Assembly (NCBI RefSeq): GCF_963677565.1
Contig: NZ_OY781981.1
Span: 2,018,501-2,082,500 of the forward strand
DNA: 64,000 bases
Direction of reading: 5' to 3'
Source: an uncultured Draconibacterium sp.
Lineage (GTDB): Bacteria; Bacteroidota; Bacteroidia; Bacteroidales; Prolixibacteraceae
Positions within the stretch are counted from its first letter, which is position 1; each line of letters starts with the position of its first letter. A model generated the notes under the pieces. That model ran no database searches. It saw nothing but the letters and a program-made list of their open reading frames with translations, and was not told where the DNA came from. Positions 54,613-62,896 of the stretch are shown here, in pieces. The translations under genes were made by a program, and so were the position numbers.

Positions 54613-56019
54613 ATGTTTGAACTCAATTCAGTACTAAAAGCAAAAGAAAATTACAAGGCAACACAAAATGCCTGTAAACTTTGTTCGCCACTGGGAGCCA
54701 GCGTTGCCTACAAAGGTTTTAAAGGCTGTGTTCCGCTAATTCACGGCTCGCAGGGTTGCGCCACTTATATTCGCCGCTACCTTATTTCACACTACAAAGA
54801 GCCCATCGACATTGCCTCGTCGAACTTTACAGAAGATGCAACCATTTTTGGTGGCGATGAAAACTTTAAACTGGCAGTCCTTAATATTATCAATCAATAT
54901 AAACCGGAAATTATAGGTATCGCTTCAACCTGTTTGAGCGAAACCATTGGCGACGATGTTAGCCTTTTTCTGCACCATTTTCTGGAGAAACATCCTGAAA
55001 TCGACACCGATTTTGTAATAGCTTCAACACCTAGTTACCAGGGAACGCACATCGACGGGTTTCACGAAGCCGTTTCCGGCGTAGTAAAACATTACGCAAA
55101 AAAAGGTCTTTCACAAGAGCATGTAAATCTCTTCCCCGGTTTTGTTTCAACCGAAGATTTGCGCTTGCTGAAAGAAATTATGGCCGACTTTTCGTTGGAA
55201 GACATTATGATGCCCGATTATTCTGAAAGCCTTGATAACCCCGTTTGGGATACTTATCACCGTATTCCCGAAGGCGGAACTTCAAAAGAGGATGTTGTAA
55301 AAAGTGGTTCTGCCCAAGCCAGTATCGAATTCGGTACTATTCTAAATAGAGGGAAATTATCTGGTCGCGTAAAAAGCAAACAATTGTCGCGCACCGGGGC
55401 ACAATTCCTGAAAAACGAAATGGACGTGCCATTAATAAATATGCCAATGCCAATTGGTATTACGCAAACCGATGCCTTTTTAGAGGAGCTGAAAAATCTT
55501 TCGGGCAACGATATTCCTGAAAAATATACCAAACAACGTGGTCGCCTGGTAGACGCTTATGTTGATGCACATAAATACACATTCGGCAAAAAAGCAGTGG
55601 TTTATGGCGAAGAGGATTTTGTAGTTGCCATGGCAGCTTTCCTCGATGAAATTGGAATTGAGCTGGCGCTCGTTGCCACAGGCGGCGAAAGCGGCATGCT
55701 GGAAGCAGAGATAAAAAAATATTGTCCTGAAAATAAAGATAAAGTGGTGGTTCGCGAAGGATACGATTTTGAAAGTATCCGCGAGTGGAGCCTTGAAAAT
55801 AAGCCTGATATTCTGATCGGACACAGCAAAGGCTACTATATCGCCCGCGAGCTTAATATCCCGATCGTTCGCGTAGGTTTCCCGGTTCACGACCGTGTGG
55901 GCGGACAACGCATAAAACATCTTGGTTATTCAGGTACGCAGGAACTATTCGATAAAGTAGTGAATGCACTAATTGAACACAAACAAAGTAATTCGCCGGT
56001 AGGCTATAAATATATGTAA
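54613..56019 (+). CDS. nifN: Nitrogenase FeMo-cofactor scaffold protein NifN
   Basis: The 468-residue partner of NifE is a NifK paralog. ATQNACKLCSPLGASVAYKGFKGC and the segment HGSQGCATYIRRYLISHYKEP carry the N-terminal cysteines, FTEDATIFGGDENFKLAV follows, and STCLSETIGDDVSLFL holds the third conserved cysteine. EGGTSKEDV and VGFPVHDRVGGQRIKHLGYSG are shared with NifK. It begins 206 bp after nifE, the spacer being filled by two hairpins, and ends 39 bp before the nifB ATG. Confidence 0.96.
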   Translation: MFELNSVLKAKENYKATQNACKLCSPLGASVAYKGFKGCVPLIHGSQGCATYIRRYLISHYKEPIDIASSNFTEDATIFGGDENFKLAVLNIINQYKPEIIGIASTCLSETIGDDVSLFLHHFLEKHPEIDTDFVIASTPSYQGTHIDGFHEAVSGVVKHYAKKGLSQEHVNLFPGFVSTEDLRLLKEIMADFSLEDIMMPDYSESLDNPVWDTYHRIPEGGTSKEDVVKSGSAQASIEFGTILNRGKLSGRVKSKQLSRTGAQFLKNEMDVPLINMPMPIGITQTDAFLEELKNLSGNDIPEKYTKQRGRLVDAYVDAHKYTFGKKAVVYGEEDFVVAMAAFLDEIGIELALVATGGESGMLEAEIKKYCPENKDKVVVREGYDFESIREWSLENKPDILIGHSKGYYIARELNIPIVRVGFPVHDRVGGQRIKHLGYSGTQELFDKVVNALIEHKQSNSPVGYKYM

Positions 56020-56058
56020 TAACAATTGCGAGAACTCGCAGCTAAAAAGCAGAAGGTT

Positions 56059-57318
56059 ATGATTGACATTAAAACACATCCCTGTTTCAATAAGCATGCA
56101 AAAGGCAAATATGCCCGCGTGCATCTCCCGGTGGCACCGCAATGTAATATTCATTGTAATTATTGTAAGCGCGATTACGATTGCGTAAACGAAAGCCGCC
56201 CTGGTGTTACCAGCGAAGTACTATCACCTGAGCAGGCATTGGCCTACACCATCAGGTTAAAAGAAAAAATGCCGCATTTGTCGGTTGTGGGTATTGCCGG
56301 CCCCGGCGATCCGTTCGCCAATCCAATTCAAACGATGACAACGCTTCGGTTGATTCGTAAAGAATTTCCGGAAATGATCCTTTGTCTTTCGTCAAACGGG
56401 CTGAATGTATTGCCGTATGTTGATGAATTGAAGGAGTTGGAAGTAAGCCACGTTACCATTACGTTGAATGGAACAGAGACAAAAACATTGTCGCAACTTT
56501 ATAAATGGGTGCGTTTCGAGAAACGCGGATATTTTGGAGAACAGGCAGCTGAAATTCTGCTCAGAAACCAAATGGAAGCAATTCGTGCGTTAAAACGTGC
56601 AGGTATTACCGTTAAAATTAACTCAATTGTAGTGCCTGGAATCAATGATAATGTGATCATTGATATTGCCAAAAAGATGAAAGAGATGGAAGTGGATATT
56701 ATGAATACCATTCCGCTCTACCCGGTTGAAGGAACTCCTTTCGAGGATTTTGAAGAACCTTCTCCAAAACGCATGAAAGAATTACAAAACGGTATAAAAG
56801 AATATTTACCACCGATGACACACTGTGCACGTTGCCGTGCAGATGCTGTTGGTTTGCTGGGACAAGACGATGCAGAAGCAAAACAAATTTTGTCGGAAGT
56901 TTCGAACCTGTCGGTGAATGTTGACAAAACAAAACCATATGTGGCAGTTGCCAGTCACGAGGGACTGTTGGTAAACCAGCACCTGGGAGAGGCAACACAA
57001 CTCTATATTTTCAGAGAAACGCCAAATGGCTACCGTTTGGTGGAGCAACGTTCAACGCCAAAACCGGGAGCAGGAAATAGTCGTTGGGCAGTACTGGCTG
57101 ATGTAATTGATGATTGTAGGGCCTTGCTGGTTGGCGGAATCGGACCATCACCATCGTCGATTATTGGCCGTGCAGGAATCAAGATCGTTGAAATGACCGG
57201 TTTGATTGATGAGGGATTGGATGCCGTTTACAAAGGCAAAGAACTCCGGACACTGAAAAAAACCGATGTTTTCAAATGCGGATCAGAATGTTCGGGAAAA
57301 GGAACCGGTTGCGGTTAA
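56059..57318 (+). CDS. nifB: Nitrogenase cofactor biosynthesis protein NifB with C-terminal NifX/NafY-like domain
   Basis: NifB is the radical-SAM enzyme that fuses two [4Fe-4S] clusters with a carbide into NifB-co. From the ATG at 56059 (419 residues, beginning MIDIKTHPCFN, the usual NifB start) the SAM cluster motif C-x3-C-x2-C is C29, C33 and C36 (QCNIHCNYC). GIAGPGDPFANP and MTHCARCRADAVGLLG follow. Residues about 292-419 are a NifX/NafY-type cofactor-carrier domain (VAVASHEGLLVNQHLGEATQLYIF) ending in a cysteine-rich tail. A TTG 11 codons upstream is possible but adds no conserved sequence. The fused two-domain form is known in proteobacteria and others. Confidence 0.96.
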   Translation: MIDIKTHPCFNKHAKGKYARVHLPVAPQCNIHCNYCKRDYDCVNESRPGVTSEVLSPEQALAYTIRLKEKMPHLSVVGIAGPGDPFANPIQTMTTLRLIRKEFPEMILCLSSNGLNVLPYVDELKELEVSHVTITLNGTETKTLSQLYKWVRFEKRGYFGEQAAEILLRNQMEAIRALKRAGITVKINSIVVPGINDNVIIDIAKKMKEMEVDIMNTIPLYPVEGTPFEDFEEPSPKRMKELQNGIKEYLPPMTHCARCRADAVGLLGQDDAEAKQILSEVSNLSVNVDKTKPYVAVASHEGLLVNQHLGEATQLYIFRETPNGYRLVEQRSTPKPGAGNSRWAVLADVIDDCRALLVGGIGPSPSSIIGRAGIKIVEMTGLIDEGLDAVYKGKELRTLKKTDVFKCGSECSGKGTGCG

Positions 57319-57320
57319 CG

Positions 57321-57437
57321 CGACCCCTCCTAACCTCCGCAAAGGGGAGGAATTAGGACATGGAATAAAGGATGCATTCAATTATAAATTTAATAGACCA
57401 GACTCCCTCTCCTTTGGAGAGGGCTGGGGAGAGGTTA
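57321..57437. repeat. Dispersed intergenic repeat between nifB and the NifX-like gene
   Basis: Two GC-rich hairpins, CCTCC-GCAAA-GGGGAGG and CCCTCTCC-TTT-GGAGAGGG, lie about 75 bp apart and end in GGGGAGAGGTT. I recognise the pattern from Bacteroidota intergenic repeats. It fills the whole 123-bp spacer. Confidence 0.65.
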
Positions 57438-57441
57438 AAAA

Positions 57442-57789
57442 ATGAGAATAGCAGTAACAACAACCAGTGGAGTAAAGGTTGACCAGCATTTTGGAAAAGC
57501 ACGTAGTTTTTCGATCTACGATGTAAAAGCCAACGAAGTAAAACTTATTGAAACCAGAATGGTAGATTCCTATTGCAAATCAAATGCGGAGGAAATGCCC
57601 GACAAGGATCATAAGTTTTCAGGAGACCGGCTGTCAGTGGTTTACGAACGAATAAAAGACTGCGAGAAGGTTTATACACTTCAAATTGGTGAAAAACCAG
57701 AGGCAGCATTAAAAGCCAAAGGAATTAAAGTTCAACCATGTTCTTGCAACATCGACAAGATTCCGGGCTGTAGCGGAAAATGTAAATAA
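57442..57789 (+). CDS. NifX/NafY-family FeMo-cofactor-binding protein
   Basis: This 115-residue protein of the dinitrogenase iron-molybdenum cofactor family starts MRIAVTTTSGVKVDQHFGKARSFSIYDV and ends in a cysteine cluster (PCSCNIDKIPGCSGKCK). Members carry NifB-co or FeMo-co between NifB, NifEN and NifDK. It duplicates the domain already fused to NifB but is diverged in the middle (SYCKSNAEEMPDKDHKFSGDR). The clustered C-terminal cysteines could bind a metal cluster or be the attachment point to NifB. It could be called nifX by position. Confidence 0.85.
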   Translation: MRIAVTTTSGVKVDQHFGKARSFSIYDVKANEVKLIETRMVDSYCKSNAEEMPDKDHKFSGDRLSVVYERIKDCEKVYTLQIGEKPEAALKAKGIKVQPCSCNIDKIPGCSGKCK

Positions 57790-57798
57790 TAAATAGCT

Positions 57799-57882
57799 GT
57801 CATTTCGACGACGAAGGAGGAGAAATCTGTTACCAGGATTTCAAAGGAGCAGATTTCTCAGTCATACTTCCTTCGAAATGAC
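57799..57882. repeat. Dispersed intergenic inverted repeat
   Basis: GTCATTTCGA ... TCGAAATGAC (outer arms) encloses AGAAATCTG ... CAGATTTCT, a nested inverted repeat of a type dispersed in Bacteroidota genomes, 10 bp after the NifX-like stop. Confidence 0.65.
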
Positions 57883-57921
57883 AAAGAATAGAAATAGTAT
57901 CAACTTAAAATATAGAACGAG

Positions 57922-58227
57922 ATGAAAAAACCAGAATTTCACATTTTAGTATGCAACTCATACCGGGTTGCAGGGGATGCACAAGGTTATTGTAACAAAA
58001 ACGGTTCATCCGATTTAATTCAATATATAATGGAAGAATGTAACGACCGCGGCATGGACGTCGCGGTCTCTTCCACCGCTTGTTTAAACGTTTGCTCGCA
58101 GGGGCCGGTAATGGTTGTTCACCCGAATAACTATTGGTACGGAGGAATTAATGAAGAGAAAATCGACGAAATTTTAGATGCACTGGAAGAGGGGGAGGCC
58201 GTTGAGGATTATCTCATAAGCGAGTAA
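57922..58227 (+). CDS. Thioredoxin-like [2Fe-2S] ferredoxin
   Basis: The 101-residue protein has the thioredoxin-like ferredoxin fold with cysteines arranged as in the Aquifex Fd1 / NuoE-like group: CNSYRVAGDAQGYCNKNG (C11, C24) near the N-terminus and TACLNVCSQGPVMVVHPNNYWYGG further on. Such proteins accompany nif clusters in many diazotrophs. It could deliver electrons to NifH or supply electrons for cofactor assembly. It has no partner reductase in this window. It lies between the NifX-like gene and nifV. Confidence 0.88.
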   Translation: MKKPEFHILVCNSYRVAGDAQGYCNKNGSSDLIQYIMEECNDRGMDVAVSSTACLNVCSQGPVMVVHPNNYWYGGINEEKIDEILDALEEGEAVEDYLISE

Positions 58228-58356
58228 AGTTAAACTGCTGAACTCAATTGTTTTTCCCCTCTAGCCAGAACTAATCAAACTTCAACTTATATCGTATTCC
58301 CGGTTTTTTGCCGGGGGTACTTTTATCGGATTGAAAACCAATAATAATTATATATT

Positions 58357-59481
58357 ATGAAGGATGAGAAGTTCCCATATTTGATCGATACTACGTTGCG
58401 TGACGGAGAACAAGCGCCGGGGGTAGTATTTTCATTGAAAGAGAAACTTGAAATTGCTCAGAAGCTTGATGAAATTGGTGTGCCTGAATTAGAGATCGGT
58501 ACTCCGGCCATGGGCGAAAAAGAGCAGAGCGACATTCACTGTTTGATCAACAAGGGATTTTCCTTCGCTTCAACCTGCTGGTGCAGGGCAACTTTCAATG
58601 ATTTGGAGGCTGCCCTTGCTACAGGAGCTAGTAGAGTTAACCTTTCGTTCCCGGTTTCCGACATACAACTTGAAACACTTGGGAAGTCGCGCGACTGGGT
58701 GCGAAAAAACCTTCCCGAAATTATGAATTTTGCCACGAAGCATTTCGAATTTGTGGCCGTCGGTGCGCAGGATGCTTCGCGTGCCGATTACGATTTCCTG
58801 AAAGAATACATCTACCTAACTACTTTATATGGAGCCAAACGTGTACGCATTGCTGATACGGTAGGAATTCTGAATCCACTTTCTACGCAAAACCTGTTTA
58901 CCCGCTTAAGCAGCGATTTTGCTGATGTGGATTTTGAATTTCACGGGCACAACGATTTGGGCATGGCAACTGCCAACCACGTTGTTGCATTACAGTCGGG
59001 CGCACAAAGTGTAAGCTTAACAGTAAACGGATTGGGCGAACGAGCCGGAAATGCCTGTTTGGAAGAAGTGGCTTTTGCGCTGAAATATTCCTGTGGTTTT
59101 GATTTTAAGTTCGAAGGTGAAAAAATGGTTCAGCTTTCGAAAATGGTAGAAAAGGCATCGGAGCGAAAGTTGGCATTGGCGAAACCTGTGTCGGGAGACT
59201 TGGTTTTTTCGCACGAATCCGGAATTCACTGCCGAAGCTTAAAAGAGAATCCACTGTCATATCAACCTTTTAATCCAAACGAAATTGGCCGACAAATGGA
59301 GCTTGTTATCGGAAAACACTCGGGAATGGGCGCAGTGGACGAGATGCTGCAAAAGCGAAACATCTTTCTGCCCAAAGACGAACTGGCTATTCTTGTAGCG
59401 AAAATCAAAAAGATGTCGACCGAGTTAAAGCGCGACCTGCATTATAACGAGGTTAAAAGTCTGATTTCATCGAACATTTAA
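58357..59481 (+). CDS. nifV: Homocitrate synthase NifV
   Basis: NifV condenses acetyl-CoA and 2-oxoglutarate to (R)-homocitrate, the organic ligand of FeMo-co. The 374-residue protein starts with the Claisen-condensing signature LIDTTLRDGEQAPGVVFS, has the metal-binding FEFHGHNDLGMATAN and the loop VNGLGERAGNACLEEVAF, and ends without the leucine-regulatory domain of isopropylmalate synthases. SHESGIHCRSLKENP and LVIGKHSGMGAV complete the family pattern. It follows the ferredoxin gene after 129 bp containing a CCCGG/CCGGG hairpin. Confidence 0.95.
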   Translation: MKDEKFPYLIDTTLRDGEQAPGVVFSLKEKLEIAQKLDEIGVPELEIGTPAMGEKEQSDIHCLINKGFSFASTCWCRATFNDLEAALATGASRVNLSFPVSDIQLETLGKSRDWVRKNLPEIMNFATKHFEFVAVGAQDASRADYDFLKEYIYLTTLYGAKRVRIADTVGILNPLSTQNLFTRLSSDFADVDFEFHGHNDLGMATANHVVALQSGAQSVSLTVNGLGERAGNACLEEVAFALKYSCGFDFKFEGEKMVQLSKMVEKASERKLALAKPVSGDLVFSHESGIHCRSLKENPLSYQPFNPNEIGRQMELVIGKHSGMGAVDEMLQKRNIFLPKDELAILVAKIKKMSTELKRDLHYNEVKSLISSNI

Positions 59482-59547
59482 ATTAATTGACAAAATACAT
59501 CTACAATATATTAATAGAACAAGGTTGGATAACTAAAATTTGAAATT

Positions 59548-59940
59548 ATGGCAAACTGGACAAAGTACATGGATGAGGCCGACAGCTATGCAAAAGCAGC
59601 AGTTGGTTCTTTCAATAAAGAGAAATTGGGAAGCCTGGTAATATATAATGTATTGAGTATGGCTATCGAAAATTACCTGACAGCCTTGTGTATAAGTAGT
59701 GGCGAAATGCCAGAGCACGAAGGGATCTCTTATATGCTCCGTCAGGTGGGTAAGAATATCGAAATACCCGAACCGTTTCATCAGGAAGCCCGGTTTATGA
59801 ATCGTTTTATGAATTACTGTTCGTTGGAAGTGCAGGAACAAAAAGAACCAACACATGAAGAATTAGCTCGTATGCTTGGTTTCATGGGGGATTTGAAAAG
59901 TTTTTGCGAAGGAATACTATTAAAAGGACAACCGGTTTAG
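59548..59940 (+). CDS. HEPN-like alpha-helical protein in the nif cluster
   Basis: A 130-residue, wholly helical protein of unknown function. The pattern ADSYAKAAVGSF ... AIENYLTALCISSGEMPEHEGISYMLRQV resembles a HEPN domain, where two helices dimerise and bind nucleotides or RNA. The RNase motif Rx4-6H of toxin-type HEPN proteins is not present, so a toxin role is unlikely. It stands 66 bp after nifV and 145 bp before modA, in the same direction, with a hairpin behind it. Its job in nitrogen fixation or metal handling is open. Confidence 0.65.
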   Translation: MANWTKYMDEADSYAKAAVGSFNKEKLGSLVIYNVLSMAIENYLTALCISSGEMPEHEGISYMLRQVGKNIEIPEPFHQEARFMNRFMNYCSLEVQEQKEPTHEELARMLGFMGDLKSFCEGILLKGQPV

Positions 59941-59972
59941 CCACGAAATCTCAGAATTCGACTTTCGATTAC

Positions 59973-60015
59973 CTGAAATGCTGTTATGAATCTTTCGGGA
60001 TTTCAGTTTATTTTT
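59973..60015 (+). terminator. Possible terminator between the HEPN-like gene and modA
   Basis: CTGAAAT ... ATTTCAG encloses about 20 bases and is followed by TTTATTTTT. It would separate nif transcripts from modABC. The stem is only seven pairs, so it may be leaky. Confidence 0.5.
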
Positions 60016-60085
60016 GCGTAATAATTATTTACTTTCCTATTGGAGGAGTAGAATAAAATTTCGGCATTGGCTAAAATTATTAATT

Positions 60086-60844
60086 ATGAAGAAACTAATA
60101 TTTTACATTATAGTTTTTGTAATGACTTTTGCCTGTACCAACAAAAACCAACCGCAAACGGAGCTATTGGTTTTTAGCGGAGCAGGATTAACAAATGTAG
60201 TTACTGAACTGGCCGAAATCTATAACGCAGAAAATGATATTGACATCAAGTTGAATTTTGCTTCTTCGGGAACACTGGCCCGGCAAATTGAACAGGGCGC
60301 TCAACCTGCAGTTTATATTTCTGCCAACGAAAAGTGGGTGGACTACCTTATTAATCTGGATTTGGTTGTTCCTGAATCAAAAGAGAAAGTTGTCGGTACG
60401 TCAATGGCAGTGATTGTCCCTTCGGATAGCGAAACAGACTCAATCACATTTTTAAATGATTTCCCGGAGCAGTTTAAAGGTCGGTTATCAATTGGCGATC
60501 CAAAACATGTGCCGGCAGGCGACTATGCATGGAAAGCCATTGAGAGCGGTGGTTATGCTGATGCTTTAACCGATCGGATATTGCCTGCAAAAGATGTACG
60601 GTCGGCCTTAATGGTTGTCGAATTGGGCGAAGTGGAAATGGGAATTGTATACAAAACCGATGCGTTGAAATCGCAAAAAGTAAGGATTGTTTCCATCATT
60701 CCCTATGAGCTGCATCCGCCAATTGGTTTTTATGCATCCATTTTAAAGCACAAAAACAACGAACAAACCAGGCTTTTTTATAATTTTCTGACCTCGAAAG
60801 AAGCAAAAGACATCTGGATAAAACACGGATTTAAGATTGAGTGA
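60086..60844 (+). CDS. modA: Molybdate ABC transporter substrate-binding lipoprotein ModA
   Basis: ModA captures molybdate in the periplasm. Starting at the ATG at 60086 the protein has 252 residues: a lipoprotein signal (MKKLIFYIIVFVMTFAC), then FSGAGLTNVVTELAEIYN, LNFASSGTLARQIEQGAQ and ADVYISANEKW-like QPAVYISANEKWVDYL, which form the oxyanion pocket. The next blocks, GDPKHVPAGDYAWKAI and GEVEMGIVYKTDAL, are also ModA-type. The frame extends 24 codons upstream to 60014, but those residues precede the signal peptide and do not belong. It overlaps modB by 8 bp. Confidence 0.93.
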   Translation: MKKLIFYIIVFVMTFACTNKNQPQTELLVFSGAGLTNVVTELAEIYNAENDIDIKLNFASSGTLARQIEQGAQPAVYISANEKWVDYLINLDLVVPESKEKVVGTSMAVIVPSDSETDSITFLNDFPEQFKGRLSIGDPKHVPAGDYAWKAIESGGYADALTDRILPAKDVRSALMVVELGEVEMGIVYKTDALKSQKVRIVSIIPYELHPPIGFYASILKHKNNEQTRLFYNFLTSKEAKDIWIKHGFKIE

Positions 60845-61538
60845 ATTGTTTAAATATACAGCGAGCGAGTGGTCAGCAATACAATTATCGTTAAGTGTTG
60901 CGCTAATTTGTGCTGTAATAACCTTGCCGCTGGCCATTGCAGTGGGCTGGTTTTTGGCCCGTAAAAAGTTTTTTGGTAAATCGGTGGTCGAAGGAATTTT
61001 GCATTTACCACTGGTTCTGCCGCCAATTACAACCGGTTACTTATTGTTGTTGGTTTTCGGCAACCGCGGATTTATCGGTAAGTTCTTTTACGAAACATTC
61101 GGAATCCAAATCGCCTTTTCATTTTATGCCGCTGTAATCGCTGCCATTTTTGTTTCGTTTCCGTTGGTTACGCGATCCATTCGTTTATCTATAGAACTGG
61201 TCGATCAGAAACTGGAAGAAGCTGCACGTACTTTGGGAGCTTCCAATCTCCGTGTATTTTTTACCATTACACTTCCGTTGGCATTGCCCGGTGTAATCAG
61301 TGGATTCATTTTGTCGTTTGCAAGAAGCCTGGGGGAATTTGGTGCAACCATTTCCTTTGCCGGAAACATCGAAGGGAAAACACAGACACTTCCACTAGCG
61401 ATTTTTTCTGAAATGCAGGTTCCGGGGCAGGAGGCTTCAACAATGCGATTAGTAGTAGTGTCTGTAATATTGTCCCTGCTGGCAATGATTGCTGCAGAAT
61501 TCCTAAACCGTCGTGTAATTAAAAGTAAAACGGCATGA
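60837..61538 (+). CDS. modB: Molybdate ABC transporter permease ModB
   Basis: The 233-residue inner-membrane permease has about five helices and the EAA loop that contacts ModC: EEAARTLGASNLRVFFTITLPLALPGVISG. LHLPLVLPPITTGYLLL and SFARSLGEFGATISFAGNI are diagnostic of ModB. It begins with TTG inside the last codons of modA and ends overlapping the modC ATG by four bases (ATGA), so modABC is a tightly coupled operon. Confidence 0.95.
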   Translation: MSELFKYTASEWSAIQLSLSVALICAVITLPLAIAVGWFLARKKFFGKSVVEGILHLPLVLPPITTGYLLLLVFGNRGFIGKFFYETFGIQIAFSFYAAVIAAIFVSFPLVTRSIRLSIELVDQKLEEAARTLGASNLRVFFTITLPLALPGVISGFILSFARSLGEFGATISFAGNIEGKTQTLPLAIFSEMQVPGQEASTMRLVVVSVILSLLAMIAAEFLNRRVIKSKTA

Positions 61539-62617
61539 GCGCGGCATTAAGTTTCCATATAAAATTACAACGCAAGGATTTTACACTCGACGTAAAAGCC
61601 AACATTCCAAACGGGATTACCGGTATTTTTGGCCCGTCGGGCCATGGAAAAACCAGCCTACTGAATTCCATTGCCGGGATTGTTACACCCGATTCAGGAT
61701 ATATTCATTTAAACGGAGACACACTTCTTGATACTAATAATAAGATAAATGTTAAGATCAGGAAACGAAAAGTGGGCTACGTTTTTCAGGACGAACGACT
61801 TTTTCCGCACTATGCTTTTAAGAAGAACTTATTATATGGAGAAAAGAATCCGGATCAGGAGCTTTTTAATGAGGTAATCGAAACGTTGCAGATCGCACAT
61901 TTATTAAATAAGAAGCCTGAACAATGTTCCGGAGGAGAAAAACAACGTGCTGCAATTGGGCGTGCCATTATCAGCGGTTCGAAAATATTGCTGATGGACG
62001 AGCCGTTTTCGGCACTCGATGTAAACCTGCGTCGCGAGATCATTCCTTATTTAAACCGGGTGCATCAGAAATTTTCGCTCCCTATATTAATAGTAAGCCA
62101 CGATCTTCCTGATCTTTTGAGTCTGACCGATAATTTACTATTGCTTAAAAATGGGCAATTGCTGGGGCACGGAAAGTTCACCGATTTGTTGGATCAACCC
62201 GAGAATCTGGAGTTGATGCACGAGTCGGGGTGGTACAATGTAATGCACCTGTCGGTATTTGCCCACCTCGAATCGAAGAACATGGTTTTGTTGAAAAGCA
62301 ATAAAAGTGACTTGCAAATACAGGCGCTAACTCAAACCATAGGAAAAGATGTGGAGGTAAACCAGTCCCTAAAAGTCCTAATCAAACCGGAAAGCATAGC
62401 CTTATCCAAAGAACCGGTACAAAATATCTCACTCCGCAACCAGGTAGAAGGTACGATGAAAGAAGTATTTGTAAAAGACGGTCTTGCCTTTTGCGTGGTT
62501 GATGTAGGTGAAAACATCATCGTAGAAGTCACCGAAGCTTCGCAAAAAAGTATGTGCCTTGAGAAAGGCCAGCGGGTGTACTGTCTTTTTAAATCAGCAT
62601 CGCTAAAAATTTATTAA
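61535..62617 (+). CDS. modC: Molybdate ABC transporter ATPase ModC
   Basis: The 360-residue ATPase powers molybdate import. Walker A is GPSGHGKTSL (about residues 33-42), the signature is CSGGEKQRAAIGRAI in place of LSGGQ, Walker B is ILLMDEPFSALD, and the switch histidine is in IVSHDL. A C-terminal molybdate-binding/TOBE domain (about residues 290-360, ISLRNQVEGTMKEVFVKDG) is present, as in typical ModC. It gives the cell the Mo that FeMo-co needs. The 522 bp after it lead into the rRNA operon. Confidence 0.95.
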   Translation: MSAALSFHIKLQRKDFTLDVKANIPNGITGIFGPSGHGKTSLLNSIAGIVTPDSGYIHLNGDTLLDTNNKINVKIRKRKVGYVFQDERLFPHYAFKKNLLYGEKNPDQELFNEVIETLQIAHLLNKKPEQCSGGEKQRAAIGRAIISGSKILLMDEPFSALDVNLRREIIPYLNRVHQKFSLPILIVSHDLPDLLSLTDNLLLLKNGQLLGHGKFTDLLDQPENLELMHESGWYNVMHLSVFAHLESKNMVLLKSNKSDLQIQALTQTIGKDVEVNQSLKVLIKPESIALSKEPVQNISLRNQVEGTMKEVFVKDGLAFCVVDVGENIIVEVTEASQKSMCLEKGQRVYCLFKSASLKIY

Positions 62618-62712
62618 TCCACTCTGTTCAGATAATCAGCGACTTGCGATTTTGCCCCAGAAATACTTTCAATTATTTTCACCAAAGTGCTTGCATTATT
62701 AAAAACCTTGAT

Positions 62713-62720
62713 TACTTTTG
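62713..62720 (+). promoter_or_regulatory. Possible second rRNA promoter -7 element
   Basis: TACTTTTG matches TAnnTTTG. The upstream -33 match is weak (CTTG at about 19-bp spacing). If real, it would be a distal promoter of the 16S transcript. Confidence 0.35.
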
Positions 62721-62865
62721 CACCCGCTTTACAAACAAAGCGACGTTCAAATGACAAGTTGATGGTAAGAGCAGAGTGATTGAAAGGCTGGTGGAACGGC
62801 ACGGAAGATCACATCAGGACCACGAAAATTCAGCAATAAATTTTCGGAAAAAACTTCAAAAAAGT

Positions 62866-62896
62866 TTTGGGAGTTTTGAAAAAGTAATTACCTTTG
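62866..62896 (+). promoter_or_regulatory. rRNA operon promoter, Bacteroidota type
   Basis: TTTG (62866-62869) and TACCTTTG (62889-62896) are separated by exactly 19 bp, matching the Bacteroidota -33/-7 consensus TTTG-N19-TAnnTTTG. Transcription would start near 62903, about 240 bp ahead of mature 16S. The remaining leader contains no convincing gene; a 69-codon open frame at 62776-62985 is judged spurious. Confidence 0.7.

Noticed and set aside
56026..56058. TTG start of nifB 11 codons upstream
   Set aside because: The added residues are not conserved NifB sequence, and the ATG at 56059 gives the usual NifB beginning.
59548..59940. HEPN toxin of a toxin-antitoxin pair
   Set aside because: No Rx4-6H motif and no adjacent MNT-type partner gene.
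60042..60048. GGAGGAG as the ribosome-binding site of modA
   Set aside because: It lies about 38 bp before the ATG, too far for a Shine-Dalgarno.
60014..60085. 24-codon N-terminal extension of modA
   Set aside because: It precedes a clear lipoprotein signal peptide starting at the ATG at 60086.
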